64,000 nucleotides of DNA from Janibacter terrae NBRC 107853 (GTDB lineage Bacteria > Actinomycetota > Actinomycetes > Actinomycetales > Dermatophilaceae): the NCBI RefSeq assembly GCF_001591405.1, contig NZ_BCUV01000007.1, positions 310,001 through 374,000 on the forward strand. Reading direction: 5' to 3'. Each line of letters opens with the position of its first letter. Position 1 is the stretch's first letter. Both the position numbers and the translations under genes were made by a program. Of this stretch, positions 17,844-30,534 are shown piece by piece. The notes beneath the pieces were generated by a model. That model did not search any database, was not told where the DNA came from, and saw nothing but the letters and a program-made list of their open reading frames with translations.

Positions 17844-19726
17844 CAGTTCATCACCCACATGGCAGCGAGGAAGACGACGACGCCGGAGAGCATCGTCAGG
17901 GCGTAGGAGCGGGCATAGCCGTTCTGCGAGCGGCGCAACCACGCGGAGCTGCGCTGGACCGACCGGGAGAGCCCGCCGACACCGGCCCCGTCGACGCCGT
18001 CGGCGTCCACGGAGACCAGGCCGCGGGTCAGGCCGATGCCGGGCCACTGCAGGAGCACCTCGTTCGCCTCGTCCTGGTAGAGGTCACGACGGGCTGCGCG
18101 CGTGAGGGCGCTGCCCTCGGGAGCGACCTGCGGGACCTCACCTCGGCCGTAGACCAGCCAGGCCCACACGGCGCCGACGGCGACGACGAGCAGCGTGCCC
18201 GCCATGATGACCGGGACCGGCAGGACGGGCTCGTGGTGCTCCACGTGGCCGAGGACCGGCTCGAGCCAGGTCGAGATCGGGGCGACGGTCGCGAGGACCA
18301 GACCGAGGAAGGCCGAGCCGACGGCGAGGACCATCATCGGGATGGTCATCGTCAGCGGCGACTCGTGCGGGTGCACGTCATCGGTCCAGCGGCGCTTGCC
18401 GTGGAAGGTCATGAAGAACAGCCGCGACATGTAGAAGGCGGTGATGCCGGCGCCGATGAGGGCGGTGAGACCGAAGACCCACGGGCGCCAGCCCTCGCCG
18501 ACGAAGGCGGCCTCGATGATCTTGTCCTTGCTCCAGAAGCCGGCGAAGGGGGGCACCCCGAGGATCGCGAGCCAGCCCAGGCCGAAGGTCACCCAGGTGA
18601 TCTTCATCAGCCTCGAGAGGCCACCGAAGCGACGCATGTCGACCTGGTCGTCCATCCCGTGCATGACCGAGCCGGCACCGAGGAACATCCCGGCCTTGAA
18701 GAAGCCGTGGGTCACGAGGTGGAAGATCGCGAAGGCGTAGCCGACCGGGCCGAGCCCGGCCGCGAGCATCATGTAGCCGATCTGGCTCATCGTCGAGGCG
18801 GCCAGCGCCTTCTTCATGTCGTCCTTGGCGCAACCGACGATCGCCCCGTAGACGAGGGTGATCGCGCCGACGACGACGACCGCGAGCTGCGCGTTCGGGG
18901 CCGCGTCGAAGATGTGGTGGCTGCGCACGACGAGGTAGACGCCGGCGGTGACCATCGTCGCGGCGTGGATGAGCGCCGAGACCGGGGTCGGTCCGGCCAT
19001 GGCGTCCCCGAGCCAGGACTGCAGGGGGAACTGCGCGGACTTGCCGCAGGCGCCGAGCAGGAGCAGCAGGCCGATCGCCGTGAGCGTGCCCTCGCCCGCG
19101 GCGCCGACGGCGCCGTCGACGGCCGCGTAGTCCACGGTGCCGAAGGTCGCGAACATGATCGACATCGCGAGGATCAGCCCGACGTCACCGATGCGGTTGG
19201 CGACGAAGGCCTTGTTGGCGGCGGTCGCATAGGCCGGGTTGTGGTTCCAGAACCCGATGAGCAGCCACGAGGCCAGGCCGACGCCCTCCCAGCCGACGAA
19301 GAGCAGCAGGTAGGAGTCGGCGAGGACGAGCAGGAGCATCGACGCCACGAAGAGGTTCAGGTAGGCGAAGAAGCGCCGCTTGTCCGGGTCGTGCTCCATG
19401 TACCCGAGCGAGTACACGTGGATGAGCGAGCCGACGAAGGTGACGAGCAGGACGAAGGCCATCGACAGCGGGTCGACGAGCAGCCCGGCCGTGACGTCGA
19501 TCGAGCCGGCGGGCACCCAGTCGTACAGCTCGACCCTGGAGGCCCGCTCCCCCGCGTCCGAGGCGAGCATCGACACGAAGATCGCGGCACCGACGAGGAA
19601 GGAGCCCCACGACAGGGCAGTCGCGAGCAGGGGGCCGAAGGAGTCGGTGAGCCGGCCGCCGACGAGCAGCAGCACGGCGCCGAGCAGCGGCAGGGCGACG
19701 AGGAGCCAGGCGAGTTCGGTGATCAA
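17843..19726 (-). CDS. nuoL: NADH-quinone oxidoreductase subunit L
   Basis: A 627-aa distal antiporter-like subunit, the ND5 homologue, with the long lateral helix region at its C-terminus. Hallmarks include [70 protein letters not shown] and [16 protein letters not shown]. It follows nuoK by nine bases and overlaps nuoM by one base. ATG start at 19726. Confidence 0.97.
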   Translation of the reverse strand: MITELAWLLVALPLLGAVLLLVGGRLTDSFGPLLATALSWGSFLVGAAIFVSMLASDAGERASRVELYDWVPAGSIDVTAGLLVDPLSMAFVLLVTFVGSLIHVYSLGYMEHDPDKRRFFAYLNLFVASMLLLVLADSYLLLFVGWEGVGLASWLLIGFWNHNPAYATAANKAFVANRIGDVGLILAMSIMFATFGTVDYAAVDGAVGAAGEGTLTAIGLLLLLGACGKSAQFPLQSWLGDAMAGPTPVSALIHAATMVTAGVYLVVRSHHIFDAAPNAQLAVVVVGAITLVYGAIVGCAKDDMKKALAASTMSQIGYMMLAAGLGPVGYAFAIFHLVTHGFFKAGMFLGAGSVMHGMDDQVDMRRFGGLSRLMKITWVTFGLGWLAILGVPPFAGFWSKDKIIEAAFVGEGWRPWVFGLTALIGAGITAFYMSRLFFMTFHGKRRWTDDVHPHESPLTMTIPMMVLAVGSAFLGLVLATVAPISTWLEPVLGHVEHHEPVLPVPVIMAGTLLVVAVGAVWAWLVYGRGEVPQVAPEGSALTRAARRDLYQDEANEVLLQWPGIGLTRGLVSVDADGVDGAGVGGLSRSVQRSSAWLRRSQNGYARSYALTMLSGVVVFLAAMWVMN

Positions 19727-19735
19727 GATGACCCC

Positions 19736-20035
19736 TTAGAGCTTCAGCAGGTTGGCGTCGTCGACGGAGGCCGACCGGCGGGCACGGAAGACGGCCATGA
19801 TGATGGCCAGCCCGACGACGACCTCGGCGGCGGCGACGACCATGACGAACATGGCGATCACCTGGCCCTCGAGCGACCCGTGCATCCGGGCGAAGGTCAC
19901 GAAGGCGAGCGAGGCGGCGTTGAGCATGAGCTCCACCCCCATGAAGACGACGATCGCGTTGCGGCGCAGGAGCACGGTCGACCCACCGATCGCGAAGAGG
20001 ATCGTCGCGAGGTAGATGTAGTTCATCGGGCTCAC
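19736..20035 (-). CDS. nuoK: NADH-quinone oxidoreductase subunit K
   Basis: A 99-aa three-helix subunit (ND4L), [20 protein letters not shown] at the N-terminus after a short leader and [18 protein letters not shown] carrying the conserved membrane Glu36-type and Glu72-type residues. Start overlaps the nuoJ stop by four bases. Length is exactly typical. Confidence 0.96.
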   Translation of the reverse strand: MSPMNYIYLATILFAIGGSTVLLRRNAIVVFMGVELMLNAASLAFVTFARMHGSLEGQVIAMFVMVVAAAEVVVGLAIIMAVFRARRSASVDDANLLKL

Positions 20036-20799
20036 CGGCGCTCACCCCCTTCGGTCGTGGAGTCGGTGTCCTCGAGCTCGCGGTACCGGGTCGGCGTGGT
20101 GACCTGGTCCCGGGCGACGAGCACGCGGTTGAGCGAGAGGTCGGAGGTGCTGCCGTCGGGCAGCAGGGCCGGGGTGTCGACCGCGTTGTGGCGCGCGTAG
20201 ACACCGGGCACGGGGAGGCCGGCGAGGTGGCGTCCCTCGCGGAAGCGGCGCTCCATCCACTCCTTCTGCGTCGGCTTGGCGATGATCCGCTCGCGGTGGG
20301 CGAAGACCATGGCGCCGAGCGCGGCGACCGTCAGCAGACCGGCGGTGACTTCGAAGAGCCAGACGTACCTGCCGAAGACGAGGTAGGCGATGCCCTCGAC
20401 GTTGCCCGGGTCGGTGTTGACCTCAGCCAGGCTCGGGTCCCCGTCCCAGGCGACCCGGCCGATGGCGGCGAAGAGCACGAGCAGCGCGACGACGGAGACG
20501 AGGGCGGTCAGCAGGCGCTGGCCCTTGAGCGTCTCGACGAGCGAGTCGGCGGCGTCGACGCCGACGAGCATGACGACGAAGAGGAAGAGCATCATCACGG
20601 CGCCCGTGTACACGAAGATGTGCACGACACCGAGGAAGGGCGCCTCCTGCAGGAGGTAGAAGACGCCGAGGACGATCATCGTCGTCACCATGCCGATGGC
20701 CGCGTGCACCGCCTTGCGGGCGAAGAGCAGCGCGAGCGCCCCGGGGACGGCGATGCAGCTGAGGATCCAGAAGACGACTGCCTCACCGGTGCCGGTCAT
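20032..20799 (-). CDS. nuoJ: NADH-quinone oxidoreductase subunit J
   Basis: A 255-aa subunit (ND6) with five N-terminal helices: [25 protein letters not shown] and [20 protein letters not shown], the latter with the pi-bulge Tyr/Gly region. A soluble C-terminal tail of about 80 residues follows, common in actinobacteria. The ATG at 20799 overlaps the nuoI stop (ATGA); the open frame further upstream is nuoI shadow. Confidence 0.95.
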   Translation of the reverse strand: MTGTGEAVVFWILSCIAVPGALALLFARKAVHAAIGMVTTMIVLGVFYLLQEAPFLGVVHIFVYTGAVMMLFLFVVMLVGVDAADSLVETLKGQRLLTALVSVVALLVLFAAIGRVAWDGDPSLAEVNTDPGNVEGIAYLVFGRYVWLFEVTAGLLTVAALGAMVFAHRERIIAKPTQKEWMERRFREGRHLAGLPVPGVYARHNAVDTPALLPDGSTSDLSLNRVLVARDQVTTPTRYRELEDTDSTTEGGERR

Positions 20800-21437
20800 C
20801 GGGCCTCCCCCGTCTCGTCGGTGCCCACGGACGCGGCGGCGTCCTGCTCGGCACGGGCGGCAGCGTGCTGCTCGACCCAGGTGCGCTGCTCGGGCGTGGC
20901 GGTGGCGACCTTGCCCTGGTAGTAGTCGCGCTCCTCCATGCCCTCGACCATCGGGTGCGGCGCGGGGAGCATGCCCTCCTGCAGCGGGGCGAGCAGCTGC
21001 TCCTTGGTGAAGATCAGGTCGGCGCGGTTGTTGTCGGCGAGCTCGTACTCGTTGGTCATCGTGAGCGCCCGGGTCGGGCAGGCCTCGATGCAGAGCCCGC
21101 AGAAGATGCAGCGCAGGTAGTTGATCTGGTAGATGTGCCCGTACCGCTCGCCGGGGCTGAAGCGCAGCCCCCGCTCGTCGTCGTTGTCGCCGCCCTGGAC
21201 GAGGATCGCGTCCGCGGGGCAGGCCCAGGCGCACAGCTCGCAACCGACGCACTTCTCCAGCCCGTCCGGGTGACGGTTGAGCTGGTGGCGCCCGTGGAAC
21301 CGCGGCTGGGTGGGCCACTTGACCTCGGGGTACTCCTGGGTGGCGACCTTGCGGAACATCGTCGCGAAGGTCACCCCGAATCCGGCGACAGGGGCGAAGA
21401 GGTCCGAGAAGAACCCTCCCTGGGACTCGTCAGCCAC
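20796..21437 (-). CDS. nuoI: NADH-quinone oxidoreductase subunit I (2x[4Fe-4S])
   Basis: A 213-aa ferredoxin-like subunit linking the peripheral arm to cluster N2. Two full cluster motifs are visible: [12 protein letters not shown] and [12 protein letters not shown]. The GTG at 21437 with AGGAGGAG upstream is chosen; it overlaps the nuoH 3' end by 8 bases. A longer in-frame ATG start would add a basic stretch encoded inside nuoH. The C-terminal ~50 residues are charged and Ala-rich. Confidence 0.95.
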   Translation of the reverse strand: MADESQGGFFSDLFAPVAGFGVTFATMFRKVATQEYPEVKWPTQPRFHGRHQLNRHPDGLEKCVGCELCAWACPADAILVQGGDNDDERGLRFSPGERYGHIYQINYLRCIFCGLCIEACPTRALTMTNEYELADNNRADLIFTKEQLLAPLQEGMLPAPHPMVEGMEERDYYQGKVATATPEQRTWVEQHAAARAEQDAAASVGTDETGEAR

Positions 21438-22836
21438 GGTGCTCCTCCTGGGGGCTGGACGGGGCGGTGGGCGCGGGCGCGTCGGCGATCGCCGTGCCGC
21501 CACGGGACGGCTCGACGAGGCGCTGACCGGGCATCGGTGGCACGGGGTAGCCCTCGGCCCACGGGTCGATCTCCTCGGGCACGACGGCCGCCTCCTCCTG
21601 GGCGCGGGTGCGGGCCTCGACCTTGGTCTCCCAGATCCACGTCGAGCCGAGGACGAGGACCGCGAGGACGGCGACGATGATCAGCGAGGAGATCGGGAAC
21701 TCACGTCCGAGCAGGCCGACCGTGCCGTCCCCGAAGAAGCCGGCGTCGGCGCCGCGGATGAAGGCCACCGCGATGACCCAGGCGACGGTCACCGGGATGA
21801 GGAACTTCCAGCCGAAGCGCATGAACTGGTCGTAGCGCGTGCGCGGGAGCGTGCCGCGCAGCCAGACGAAGAAGAACATGAAGAGCCAGAGCTTGACGGT
21901 GAACCACAGCAGACCCCACCAGCCGGTGTTGAGCATGCCGTCGCCGATGGCGGCGATGCCGGGAGGCGCCTGCCAGCCGCCGAGGAAGAGCGTCGTGGCC
22001 AGGGCCGAGACGGTGAACATGTTGATGTACTCGCCGAGGAAGAACATCGCGAAGCGCATGCCCGAGTACTCGGTGAAGTAGCCACCGACGATCTCGCCCT
22101 CGCCCTCGGCGAGGTCGAAGGGCAGCCGGTTGGTCTCGCCGACCATGGTGATCACGTAGATCACGAAGGAGACGCAGGCCGGGACGATGTACCAGAGGTC
22201 GCTCTGGGCGGCGACGATCTCGCTCGTGCTCATCGAGCCCGAGTACATGAAGACCGCGACGAGCGCCAGGCCCATGGCGATCTCGTAGGAGATCAGCTGG
22301 GCCGTGGCGCGCAGGCCGCCGAGGAGCGGGTAGGTCGAGCCGGCCGACCAGCCGCCGAGCACGATGCCGTAGGCCGCGACACCCGCGACCGCGAGGACGA
22401 GCAGCGCGGCGACCGGCAGGTCGGTCAGCTGCAGGGGCGTGTGGTGGCCGAACATCCAGACCATGCCGCCGAGCGGCATGATCGAGAAGGCGACGAAGGC
22501 CATCGACGCGAAGATCACCGGCGCGATGGTGAAGATGAACGCGTCGGCGGCCTTGGGCCGCACGTCCTCCTTGAGCATCGACTTCATGCCGTCGGCGAGC
22601 GTCTGCAGCAGGCCGAAGGGGCCGTTGCGGTTGGGGCCGGGACGCTGCTGCATCCGACCGATGATGCGGCGCTCGAACCAGATGACGAGCAGCACCGAGA
22701 CGAGCAGGTAGACGAAGAGCAGGAGCGCCTTGACCACCGACAGCCACAGCGGGGTGTCGCTGAAGTCCGCCGCCACCGGCTTGTCCGCCGCGGCGGACAG
22801 CGCGCCCAGCCCGGCGAGCGTGGAGAACCCGGTCAT
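21430..22836 (-). CDS. nuoH: NADH-quinone oxidoreductase subunit H
   Basis: A 468-aa subunit (ND1) with eight helices forming the quinone chamber with NuoB/D. It carries [20 protein letters not shown], the [22 protein letters not shown] acidic loop and a [10 protein letters not shown] segment. The C-terminal ~50 residues beyond the last helix are polar ([14 protein letters not shown]), longer than in E. coli as usual for actinobacteria. ATGA overlap with nuoG. Confidence 0.97.
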   Translation of the reverse strand: MTGFSTLAGLGALSAAADKPVAADFSDTPLWLSVVKALLLFVYLLVSVLLVIWFERRIIGRMQQRPGPNRNGPFGLLQTLADGMKSMLKEDVRPKAADAFIFTIAPVIFASMAFVAFSIMPLGGMVWMFGHHTPLQLTDLPVAALLVLAVAGVAAYGIVLGGWSAGSTYPLLGGLRATAQLISYEIAMGLALVAVFMYSGSMSTSEIVAAQSDLWYIVPACVSFVIYVITMVGETNRLPFDLAEGEGEIVGGYFTEYSGMRFAMFFLGEYINMFTVSALATTLFLGGWQAPPGIAAIGDGMLNTGWWGLLWFTVKLWLFMFFFVWLRGTLPRTRYDQFMRFGWKFLIPVTVAWVIAVAFIRGADAGFFGDGTVGLLGREFPISSLIIVAVLAVLVLGSTWIWETKVEARTRAQEEAAVVPEEIDPWAEGYPVPPMPGQRLVEPSRGGTAIADAPAPTAPSSPQEEHRG

Positions 22837-25214
22837 GCCGCACCACCCTTGGTCACGGAGACGATCGCTCCGGCTCGGCCGGAGAGGCTGCGCAGGTCAC
22901 AGCTCTCCGAGTTGGTCGGCAGCCACACGACGTGGTCGACCATGTCGTGGACGAGCACCGGCACGGTGACCCGCACGTCGTCGGCGCTCACGGTGACGAG
23001 GTCGCCCTCGGCGACCCCGAGGCCCTGCGCGGTGACCGGCGAGACGAGGGCCCGCGGCGCCCGGGCGGTCCCGGCCAGGAAGGGCTCGCCGTCCTGCAGG
23101 GTGCCCTTGTCGAGCATGAGCCGCCAGGTGGCGAGCACGAGCTCGCCGGTCCCCGGCTGCGGCACCGGCGCACGGCGCACCCGCGGCGGGTAGCCCTGGG
23201 CGCGGGGTGCACTCGTGGACTCCAGGGAGCGGCGGGCCTCGGCGACGGTGCGGGTGCCGAGGAACTCGCCCATCTCGTCGGCCAGCATGTGCAGCACCCG
23301 GTGGTCGGGCAGCGCGGTCGTGTCGAGCGAGGCCTCGAAGGGACGCACGCGCCCCTCCCAGTTGACGAAGGCACCCGCGCGCTCCGCGTGCGGGGCGACC
23401 GGCAGCACGACGTCGGCGTGCTCGGTGACGCTGCTCGGCCGGATCTCGAGGGAGACGACGAAGGCGCGCTCGAAGGCCTGGGCGGCCAGCGGCTCGGCGA
23501 GGTCGTGGGCGTCGACGCCGCCGACGACGAGTCCGCCGAGCGTGCCGTCGGCCGCGGCCCGGACGATGCCAGCCGTGTCGAGGCCCTGCTCGCCGGGGAG
23601 GCAGCCGGCCTCGATGGCTCCGCGCTCGCCCGCGCGGCGCGGGACCCAGGCGATCTCGGCGCCGGTGGCGTCGGCCAGCTCGGCGACCGCGGCCAGGGCG
23701 CCGGGGACGGTCGCCATGCGCTCGCCGACGAGGATGAAGGCACCCTCGCCGCGCAGCGCGGCGTGGGCCGTGGCGATCGGGTCGCCCTCGGCGCCGGGGG
23801 CGCTCGCGCCGGCCAGCGCGGTGAGGACCTCGGTCTCGGTCCCCGGGGCGGAGGGGATGAGCGTGCCGCCCAGCTTGTCGAGACCGCGGGTGGCCAGGGG
23901 CGCGATCGCGTGGATCGAGGTCTTGGCCTTGCGGTAGGCCTTGCGCAGCCGCAGGAAGAGGATCGGGCTCTCCTCCTCCGGCTCGAGGCCGACGAGGAGC
24001 ACGGACCCGGCCCGGCCGAGCCGCTCGTAGGTGACGCCGCCACTGGTGGGCGTCGTCCCCGCGACGTGTCGCAGGAGGAAGTCGCGCTCCTCCGCGGAGT
24101 GCGGGCGGGCGCGGTGGTCGATGTTGTCGGTCGCCAGGACCGAGCGGGCGAAGGTCGCGTAGGCGTGGGCGTCCTCGACGCTCACGCGGCCACCCACGAG
24201 GACGCCGTGGCCCTGCGCGGCGCGCAGGCCGGCCGCGGCGGTGGCGAGGGCCTCCTGCCACGAGACGACGCGCAGCACGCCCCCTTCGTCGCGGACCATC
24301 GGCAGCTCGAAGCGGTCACCCAGGTTGGCGTAGGCGAAGGCCCAGCGCCCCTTGTCGCAGTTCCACTCCTCGTTGACCTGCGGGTCGTTGCCGGCCATGC
24401 GCCGCAGGACCGTGCCCCGGCGGTGGTCGGTGCGAAGGGAGCAGCCGTCGGCGCAGTGCTCGCAGACGTCGGGGGTGGAGACGAGGTCGAAGGGACGCGA
24501 CCGGAAGCGGTAGGCCGCCCCGGTGAGCGCCCCGACCGGGCAGATCTGGACGGTGTTGCCCGAGAAGTAGGACTCGAAGGGCTGCTCCTCGTAGATCCCG
24601 ACCTGCTGCAGCGCCCCGCGCTCGACGAGCGCGATGAACGGGTCGCCGGCGACCTGGTCGGAGAAGCGGGTGCAGCGGGCGCACAGGACGCAGCGCTCGC
24701 GGTCGAGGAGGACCTGCGAGGAGATGTTGATCGGCTTGGGGTAGGTGCGCTTGACGTCCTCGAAGCGCGAGGTGGCCCGGCCGTTGCTCATCGACTGGTT
24801 CTGCAGGGGGCACTCGCCACCCTTGTCGCAGACGGGGCAGTCGAGCGGGTGGTTGATCAGGAGCATCTCCATCACGCCCTGCTGCGCCTTGTCGGCCACG
24901 GGCGAGGTGTGCTGGGTGCGCACCTGCATGCCCTCGCTCACCGTCATGGTGCAGCTCGCCTGGGGCTTGGGCATCGGCTTGACATTGCCCTCGCGGTCCG
25001 GCGTCGCGACCTCGACGAGGCACTGCCGGCAGGCGCCGACCGGCTCGAGGAGCGGGTGGTCGCAGAAGCGCGGGATCTCGATCCCGGCCTCCTCCGCGGC
25101 GCGGATGACGAGGGTGTCCTTGGGCACCGAGACGGCGATGCCGTCGATGCTGAGGTTGACCAGCTCGGGCCGGGCCTCGGCCACGGTCTGGTCCTTGTCG
25201 CTCGTGGCGGTCAT
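22833..25214 (-). CDS. nuoG: NADH-quinone oxidoreductase subunit G
   Basis: A 793-aa iron-sulfur subunit with an N-terminal [2Fe-2S] domain ([19 protein letters not shown]), the His-Cys3 cluster segment ([17 protein letters not shown]), a [4Fe-4S] pair ([17 protein letters not shown] and CPVGALT), then a molybdopterin-oxidoreductase-like domain containing [15 protein letters not shown] (extra N7-type cluster) with no need for Mo. Overlaps nuoF and nuoH by ATGA. Ends with a formate-dehydrogenase-like beta domain. Confidence 0.97.
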   Translation of the reverse strand: MTATSDKDQTVAEARPELVNLSIDGIAVSVPKDTLVIRAAEEAGIEIPRFCDHPLLEPVGACRQCLVEVATPDREGNVKPMPKPQASCTMTVSEGMQVRTQHTSPVADKAQQGVMEMLLINHPLDCPVCDKGGECPLQNQSMSNGRATSRFEDVKRTYPKPINISSQVLLDRERCVLCARCTRFSDQVAGDPFIALVERGALQQVGIYEEQPFESYFSGNTVQICPVGALTGAAYRFRSRPFDLVSTPDVCEHCADGCSLRTDHRRGTVLRRMAGNDPQVNEEWNCDKGRWAFAYANLGDRFELPMVRDEGGVLRVVSWQEALATAAAGLRAAQGHGVLVGGRVSVEDAHAYATFARSVLATDNIDHRARPHSAEERDFLLRHVAGTTPTSGGVTYERLGRAGSVLLVGLEPEEESPILFLRLRKAYRKAKTSIHAIAPLATRGLDKLGGTLIPSAPGTETEVLTALAGASAPGAEGDPIATAHAALRGEGAFILVGERMATVPGALAAVAELADATGAEIAWVPRRAGERGAIEAGCLPGEQGLDTAGIVRAAADGTLGGLVVGGVDAHDLAEPLAAQAFERAFVVSLEIRPSSVTEHADVVLPVAPHAERAGAFVNWEGRVRPFEASLDTTALPDHRVLHMLADEMGEFLGTRTVAEARRSLESTSAPRAQGYPPRVRRAPVPQPGTGELVLATWRLMLDKGTLQDGEPFLAGTARAPRALVSPVTAQGLGVAEGDLVTVSADDVRVTVPVLVHDMVDHVVWLPTNSESCDLRSLSGRAGAIVSVTKGGAA

Positions 25215-26524
25215 GCGGATACCTGCTCCTTGGCGAAGAGCGTCGAGGCGGCGGGCGGGAAGAGCTCCGCGGCCGGCGTGTGGCAGCCCGCCTCGAACTC
25301 CTCACGGAAGTACTTGACGGCGGAGGTGATCGGGCTCGTGGCGCCGTCACCGAGAGCGCAGAAGGAACGACCGAGGATGTTGTCGCAGATGTCGACGAGC
25401 TTGTCGATGTCCTCGGGGGTGCCCTTGCCGTGCTCGATGCGCTCGAGGATCTGGGCCAGCCACCACGTGCCCTCGCGGCACGGGGTGCACTTGCCGCAGG
25501 ACTCGTGCTTGTAGAAGTCGGTCCAGCGGCTCACGGCGCGCACGACCGAGACGGTGTCGTCGAAGATCTGCAGCGCGCGCGTGCCGAGCATCGAGCCGTG
25601 GGCGGCGACGGACTCGAAGTCCAGCGGGACGTCGAGGTGCTGGTCGGTGAAGATCGGCGTCGACGAGCCACCGGGCGTCCAGAACTTCAGCGGGTGGCCC
25701 GGGTCGCGCATGCCGCCGGCCATGTCGATGAGCTCGCGCAGCGTGATGCCGAGCGGCGCCTCGTACTGGCCGGGGTGCTTCACGTGCCCGGACAGGGAGA
25801 AGATGCCGAAGCCCTGGGACTTCTCGGTCCCCATGTCGGAGAACCACTCTGCGCCCTTGCGCACGATGAGCGGCACGGAGGCGATCGACTCGACGTTGTT
25901 GACGACCGTGGGGCGGGCGTACAGGCCGGCGACGGCGGGGAAGGGGGGCTTGAGCCGCGGCTGGCCCCGTCGCCCCTCGAGGGAGTCCAGGAGGGCGGTC
26001 TCCTCGCCGCAGATGTAGGCGCCGGCACCCGCGTGCACGGTGACGTCGAGGTCGAAGCCGGTGCCCAGGACGTCCTTGCCGAGGTAGCCCGCCGCGTAGG
26101 CCTCCTCGACCGCGCGCATGAGGCGGCGGTAGACGTGCACGACCTCGCCGCGCAGGTAGATGAAGGCGTGGTTGCAGCCGATGGCGAAGGAGGTGATCGC
26201 GACGCCCTCGACGAGGAAGTGCGGGGCCGCCATGAGCAGTGGGATGTCCTTGCAGGTACCCGGCTCGGACTCGTCGGCGTTGACGACGAGGTAGCGGGGG
26301 CCGCCGTCCGGCGGGGGCAGGAAGCCCCACTTCATGCCGGTCGGGAAGCCGGCGCCGCCGCGGCCGCGCAGGCCGGAGTCCTTCATCGACTGGACGAGGT
26401 CCGACGGGTCCGTCTGCAGCGCCTGCCGGAGGGCGGCGTACCCGTCGTTGTCCTCGTAGGTCCCGAGGGTCCAGGACTGCGGGTGGTCCCAGAACTTCGT
26501 GAGGATCGGCGTCAGCGTCGTCAC
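25211..26524 (-). CDS. nuoF: NADH-quinone oxidoreductase subunit F (FMN, NADH-binding)
   Basis: A 437-aa subunit taking electrons from NADH. The NADH/FMN glycine-rich site [18 protein letters not shown], the [14 protein letters not shown] loop, [19 protein letters not shown] and the [4Fe-4S] motif [12 protein letters not shown] are all present. Its ATG overlaps the nuoE stop (ATGA at 26521-26524). Confidence 0.97.
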   Translation of the reverse strand: MTTLTPILTKFWDHPQSWTLGTYEDNDGYAALRQALQTDPSDLVQSMKDSGLRGRGGAGFPTGMKWGFLPPPDGGPRYLVVNADESEPGTCKDIPLLMAAPHFLVEGVAITSFAIGCNHAFIYLRGEVVHVYRRLMRAVEEAYAAGYLGKDVLGTGFDLDVTVHAGAGAYICGEETALLDSLEGRRGQPRLKPPFPAVAGLYARPTVVNNVESIASVPLIVRKGAEWFSDMGTEKSQGFGIFSLSGHVKHPGQYEAPLGITLRELIDMAGGMRDPGHPLKFWTPGGSSTPIFTDQHLDVPLDFESVAAHGSMLGTRALQIFDDTVSVVRAVSRWTDFYKHESCGKCTPCREGTWWLAQILERIEHGKGTPEDIDKLVDICDNILGRSFCALGDGATSPITSAVKYFREEFEAGCHTPAAELFPPAASTLFAKEQVSA

Positions 26525-27390
26525 TTGTCGTCCTCCTTGGCCTGCTCCTGCGCGTCCTGGCCACCGGGACGCTCGTCGGGCTCGTTGACCGGGGTGTCGA
26601 CGGAGCCCTGCTCGCCGACGGCGATGCCGTCGAGGGAGGCGCCGGCGGCGTCCGGGCTCGTGGCGACGGCGTCGTCACCGGGGGCGGTCCACCCTTCGCG
26701 CCTGGCCAGCTCCACCCCGCGCAGGGACGCGGGCCCGGCGCCGACGCCCTCGTCGGCCAGGCCGTCGGGGAAGCCGGCGAGGACGCGGGAGACCTGGGTG
26801 AAGGTGCACACCCGGCTCGGTCCGCGGGTCGGCGCCACCGGGACGCCGGAGCGCAGGTCGTCGACGAGCCGCACGGTCGACTCGGGCGTCTGGTTGTCGA
26901 AGAACTCCCAGTTGGTCATGACGACCGGGGCGTAGTCGCACGCGGCATTGCACTCGATGCGCTCGAGGGTGATCTTGCCGTCCTCGGTCGTCTCGTCGTG
27001 GCCGATGCCGAGGTGCTCGCTCACCGTGTCCCAGATCTGATCGCCGCCCATGACGGCGCACAGCGTGTTGGTGCAGACACCGACGGTGTAGTCGCCGTTG
27101 GGGTGGCGCTTGTACTGGGTGTAGAAGGTCGCGACCCCCGAGACCTCGGCCGTCGTCAGGCCGAGGGTGGTCGCGCAGAAGTCGATGCCACGACCCGTGA
27201 CGTACCCGTCCTCGCTCTGCACGAGGTGCAGCAGCGGCAGCAGCGCCGAGCGCGGCTGCGGGTAGCGGGCGATGACCTGCTCGGCCTCGACGGAGAGCCG
27301 CTCGAGCACGTCGGCGGGGTACGGCTCCTTGCTCTCCGAGGGCACGTGCAGGTGCCCCGAGGCGGTCTGCTCACCGAATCCTGAGCTCAT
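26521..27390 (-). CDS. nuoE: NADH-quinone oxidoreductase subunit E, with long acidic C-terminal tail
   Basis: A 289-aa thioredoxin-like [2Fe-2S] subunit. Cluster ligands occur in [13 protein letters not shown] and [13 protein letters not shown]. The core ends near residue 185; the remaining ~100 residues include a conserved-looking segment ([19 protein letters not shown]) and an acidic, Gly/Pro-rich disordered tail, longer than the ~165-aa E. coli NuoE. The ATG at 27390 overlaps the nuoD stop; the open frame further upstream is shadow of nuoD. Confidence 0.95.
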   Translation of the reverse strand: MSSGFGEQTASGHLHVPSESKEPYPADVLERLSVEAEQVIARYPQPRSALLPLLHLVQSEDGYVTGRGIDFCATTLGLTTAEVSGVATFYTQYKRHPNGDYTVGVCTNTLCAVMGGDQIWDTVSEHLGIGHDETTEDGKITLERIECNAACDYAPVVMTNWEFFDNQTPESTVRLVDDLRSGVPVAPTRGPSRVCTFTQVSRVLAGFPDGLADEGVGAGPASLRGVELARREGWTAPGDDAVATSPDAAGASLDGIAVGEQGSVDTPVNEPDERPGGQDAQEQAKEDDK

Positions 27391-28739
27391 CGGTCGACTC
27401 CTCCCATCACCGGGTCGATGGAGGCGACGGCGACGATGACGTCGGCGAGGTTGCCCCCTTCGCACATGGCCGCGACGGCCTGCAGGTTGTTGAAGCTCGG
27501 GTCCCGGAAGTGGGCCCGGTAGGGGCGGGTGCCGCCGTCGGCGACGACGTGGCAGCCGAGCTCCCCCTTCGGCGACTCGACCGCGACGTAGGCCTGGCCC
27601 GGCGGGACGCGGAAGCCCTCCGTCACCAGCTTGAAGTGGTGGATCAGCGACTCCATCGAGGTGCCCATGATCTCGCGGATGTGGTCGAGGCTGTTGCCCA
27701 TGCCGTCGCCGCCCACGGCCAGCTGCGCCGGCCACGCGATCCGCTTGTCGGCGACCATGACGGGGCCGGGGTTGCGCTGCAGCTCGTCGGTCACCTGCTC
27801 GACGATCCGCAGGCTCTCGCGCATCTCGTCCAGGCGGATGCAGAGGCGGTCGTACGCGTCGGCGCCGGTGCGGGTGACGACGTCGAAGTCGTACTTCTCG
27901 TAGCCGCAGTACGGGCTGAGCTTGCGCAGGTCGTGCGGGAGCCCTGTGGAGCGTAGGACGGGGCCGGTGATGCCCAGGGCGGTGCAGCCCGTGAGCGAGA
28001 GGACACCGACGTCCTTGGTGCGACCCTTGAGGATCGGGTTCTCGAGGAGCAGTCTTTCCAGCTCGCCGATGCCCCGGCGCACCTGCGGGACGGTCTCGCG
28101 GATCTTGTCGATCGCGCCGTGCGGCAGGTCGGAGGCCACGCCGCCGGGGCGGACGTAGGCGTTGTTCATCCGCAGGCCGGTGATGTTCTCGATGACCGAG
28201 AGGATCCGCTCCCGCTCGCGGAAGCCGATCGTCATGATCGTCGTCGCGCCCATCTCCATGCCGCCGGTGCCCAGGCAGATGAGGTGGCTCGAGATGCGGG
28301 TGAGCTCCATCATCAGCACGCGGATCGCGCTGGCCCGCTCGGGGATGTCGGCTGTGATGCCCAGGACCTTCTCGATCGCCAGGCAGTACGCGGTCTCCTG
28401 GAACATCGGGGTCAGGTAGTCCATCCGGGTGCAGAAGGTGACCCCCTGCGTCCAGGTGCGGAACTCCATGTTCTTCTCGATGCCGGTGTGCAGGTAGCCG
28501 ATGCCCGCGCGGGCCTCGGTGACCGTCTCGCCGTCGAGCTCGAGGATCAGGCGGAGCACGCCGTGGGTCGAGGGGTGCTGCGGACCCATGTTGAGGACGA
28601 TGCGCTCCTCGGGGTTCATCCCGAGCTCGCCCATCTCCTGGTCCCAGTCACCCCCCTGGACGTTGACGACGTGGCCCTCGGCGAGGTCGTCGGCACCCGG
28701 GGTCGAGTGCACCCCCGCACTGTGCGTGTACGTGGCCAT
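27387..28739 (-). CDS. nuoD: NADH-quinone oxidoreductase subunit D
   Basis: A 450-aa 49-kDa-type subunit lining the quinone site. It has [34 protein letters not shown], and the C-terminal [20 protein letters not shown]. The ATG at 28739 is used, overlapping the nuoC stop by one base; the N-terminal ~45 residues are an extension relative to E. coli. Separate from NuoC, unlike the fused NuoCD of enterics. Confidence 0.96.
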   Translation of the reverse strand: MATYTHSAGVHSTPGADDLAEGHVVNVQGGDWDQEMGELGMNPEERIVLNMGPQHPSTHGVLRLILELDGETVTEARAGIGYLHTGIEKNMEFRTWTQGVTFCTRMDYLTPMFQETAYCLAIEKVLGITADIPERASAIRVLMMELTRISSHLICLGTGGMEMGATTIMTIGFRERERILSVIENITGLRMNNAYVRPGGVASDLPHGAIDKIRETVPQVRRGIGELERLLLENPILKGRTKDVGVLSLTGCTALGITGPVLRSTGLPHDLRKLSPYCGYEKYDFDVVTRTGADAYDRLCIRLDEMRESLRIVEQVTDELQRNPGPVMVADKRIAWPAQLAVGGDGMGNSLDHIREIMGTSMESLIHHFKLVTEGFRVPPGQAYVAVESPKGELGCHVVADGGTRPYRAHFRDPSFNNLQAVAAMCEGGNLADVIVAVASIDPVMGGVDR

Positions 28740-29569
28740 CAGCTGTACGACCTCCGCTCGTCGGGCGGCGGGACGGTGCCGCCCTTGTACTCCACCGGGA
28801 TGCCACCCAGCGGGTAGTCCTTGCGCTGCGGGTGCCCGGCCCAGTCGTCGGGCATGAGGATGCGGGTGAGCGCGGGGTGCCCGTCGAAGACGACGCCGAA
28901 CATGTCCCACGTCTCCCGCTCGTGCCAGTCGGCCGCCGGGTAGGTGGCGACGACGCTCGGGACGTGCGGGTCGGCGTCGGGTGCGGTGACCTCGACGCGC
29001 AGCCGGCGGCCGCCGTGCGTGATCGACAGCAGGTGGTAGGCGACGTGCAGCTCGGCGCCCTCGTCGTGAGGGAAGTGCACGCCGGAGACCGACATGCACA
29101 TCTCGAAGCGCAGGTCGGGCCGGTCACGCAGCGCGCGCATGACGACCGGCAGGTCGTCGCGGTGCACGTGCAGGGTCAGCTCGTCGGCGTGGACGACGAC
29201 CCGCTCGAGCAGGTCACCACCCGTCGCGTCGGCGAGACGGTCGACGACCTCGTCGTACCAGCCGCCGTAGGGGCGCTGGGCGGCGCCGGGGAAGGCGATC
29301 GTGCGCTTCAGGCCGCCGTAGCCAGAGGTGTCCTGGCCCTCGCGGGCGCCGAACATGCCCCGGCGCTCGTCCCGGACGACGGGTGCGCGCTCGGGCGGGA
29401 CCTCCCCTTCGCCCTCGGGCCGGACGTTGGTGTACTCGACCGGACGGTTGCCGCCGACGAGACCCGAGGTGTCGGGGAAGCCCTTGTTGGCCGTGCCGCC
29501 GAGGCCCGGACCCGTGGGGTGGACGCCGTCGGGCGCCGGCGTGCCGACGTCCTTCTTCTCGTCGCTCAT
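28739..29569 (-). CDS. nuoC: NADH-quinone oxidoreductase subunit C, with long N-terminal extension
   Basis: A 276-aa 30-kDa-type subunit; the family domain occupies about residues 105-265 ([60 protein letters not shown]). The first ~100 residues are polar and Gly/Pro-rich, much longer than in most NuoC, and probably disordered. The ATG at 29569 overlaps the nuoB stop (ATGA). An internal start is possible, but AGGAGG upstream of 29569 (29573-29578) supports this one. Confidence 0.93.
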   Translation of the reverse strand: MSDEKKDVGTPAPDGVHPTGPGLGGTANKGFPDTSGLVGGNRPVEYTNVRPEGEGEVPPERAPVVRDERRGMFGAREGQDTSGYGGLKRTIAFPGAAQRPYGGWYDEVVDRLADATGGDLLERVVVHADELTLHVHRDDLPVVMRALRDRPDLRFEMCMSVSGVHFPHDEGAELHVAYHLLSITHGGRRLRVEVTAPDADPHVPSVVATYPAADWHERETWDMFGVVFDGHPALTRILMPDDWAGHPQRKDYPLGGIPVEYKGGTVPPPDERRSYS

Positions 29570-30153
29570 GCCAGGAGGTTCCTTCCGAGCAGGCCCTCGT
29601 GGTCGTGCGTCGGGGGCTGCAGCTCCGTCGGGGTGGCGCCGAGCGCCGCCTGCTCCGCGGCACGGGCCGCGGCGACCCGGTTGACGCCCAGCGGCGTGCT
29701 CTGGATCTGCTCGTGGAGGGTGATGATCGCGTTGAGCAGCATCTCCGGTCGCGGCGGGCAGCCGGGCAGGTAGATGTCGACCGGGATGATGTGGTCGACG
29801 CCCTGGACGATCGCGTAGTTGTTGAACATGCCGCCGGAGCTGGCGCACACGCCCATCGAGATGACCCACTTGGGGTTGGCCATCTGGTCGTAGACCTGGC
29901 GCACGACCGGGGCCATCTTGTTGCTCACCCGGCCGGCGACGATCATCAGGTCGGCCTGGCGCGGCGTCGCCGCGAAGCGCTCCATGCCGAAGCGCGCCAG
30001 GTCGTAGTGCGGCGTGCCGACGGCCATCATCTCGATGGCGCAGCAGGCCAGGCCGAAGGTGGCCGGCCAGATCGAGGCCTTGCGCATGTAGCCGGCAAGG
30101 TGCTCGACCGTCGTGAGGGCGATGCCCGCGGGCAGCTTCTCCTCGAGTCCCAT
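29566..30153 (-). CDS. nuoB: NADH-quinone oxidoreductase subunit B (cluster N2)
   Basis: A 195-aa subunit carrying the final [4Fe-4S] cluster N2: tandem Cys37-Cys38 in [10 protein letters not shown], Cys in [12 protein letters not shown], and Cys in [12 protein letters not shown]. It follows nuoA by 18 bp with its own ribosome-binding site. The C-terminal ~35 residues are an extension rich in Ala/Gln. Confidence 0.97.
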   Translation of the reverse strand: MGLEEKLPAGIALTTVEHLAGYMRKASIWPATFGLACCAIEMMAVGTPHYDLARFGMERFAATPRQADLMIVAGRVSNKMAPVVRQVYDQMANPKWVISMGVCASSGGMFNNYAIVQGVDHIIPVDIYLPGCPPRPEMLLNAIITLHEQIQSTPLGVNRVAAARAAEQAALGATPTELQPPTHDHEGLLGRNLLA

Positions 30154-30171
30154 GTCTTGTCTCCGTCCTCG

Positions 30172-30534
30172 TCAGTCCCACTCGAACCCACCGCGACGCC
30201 ACACGTAGGCGTCGGCGATGAAGAACGCGTTGAACAGGAAAAGCACCACGGCACCGAGGGTGAAGGCCCCGAGCTCGTCGAACGCGACAGCGAAGGGGTA
30301 GAGGAAGAGCGCCTCGATGTCGAAGATGATGAAGAGCATCGCGGTCAGGTAGTACTTCACCGGGAAGCGACCACCCTCGGATGCCTGCGGCGTCGGCTGG
30401 ATGCCGCACTCGTAGGCCTGGGCCTTCGCCGCGTTGTAGCGGGCCGGGCCCACGACCAGGCTCGTGCCCACCGAGACGATGGCGAAGCCGAGCCCCAGCA
30501 GGAACAGGATGAGCAGCGGGATGTACGGGTTCAT
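30172..30534 (-). CDS. nuoA: NADH-quinone oxidoreductase subunit A
   Basis: A 120-aa three-helix subunit (ND3) with [44 protein letters not shown] patterns: the conserved Cys-Gly loop and Asp/Glu in the second helix. It is the first nuo gene; the gap to menJ upstream is 75 bp in the same direction, so transcription from the Rex-controlled menJ promoter may continue into nuoA, with or without an extra promoter. Confidence 0.96.
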   Translation of the reverse strand: MNPYIPLLILFLLGLGFAIVSVGTSLVVGPARYNAAKAQAYECGIQPTPQASEGGRFPVKYYLTAMLFIIFDIEALFLYPFAVAFDELGAFTLGAVVLFLFNAFFIADAYVWRRGGFEWD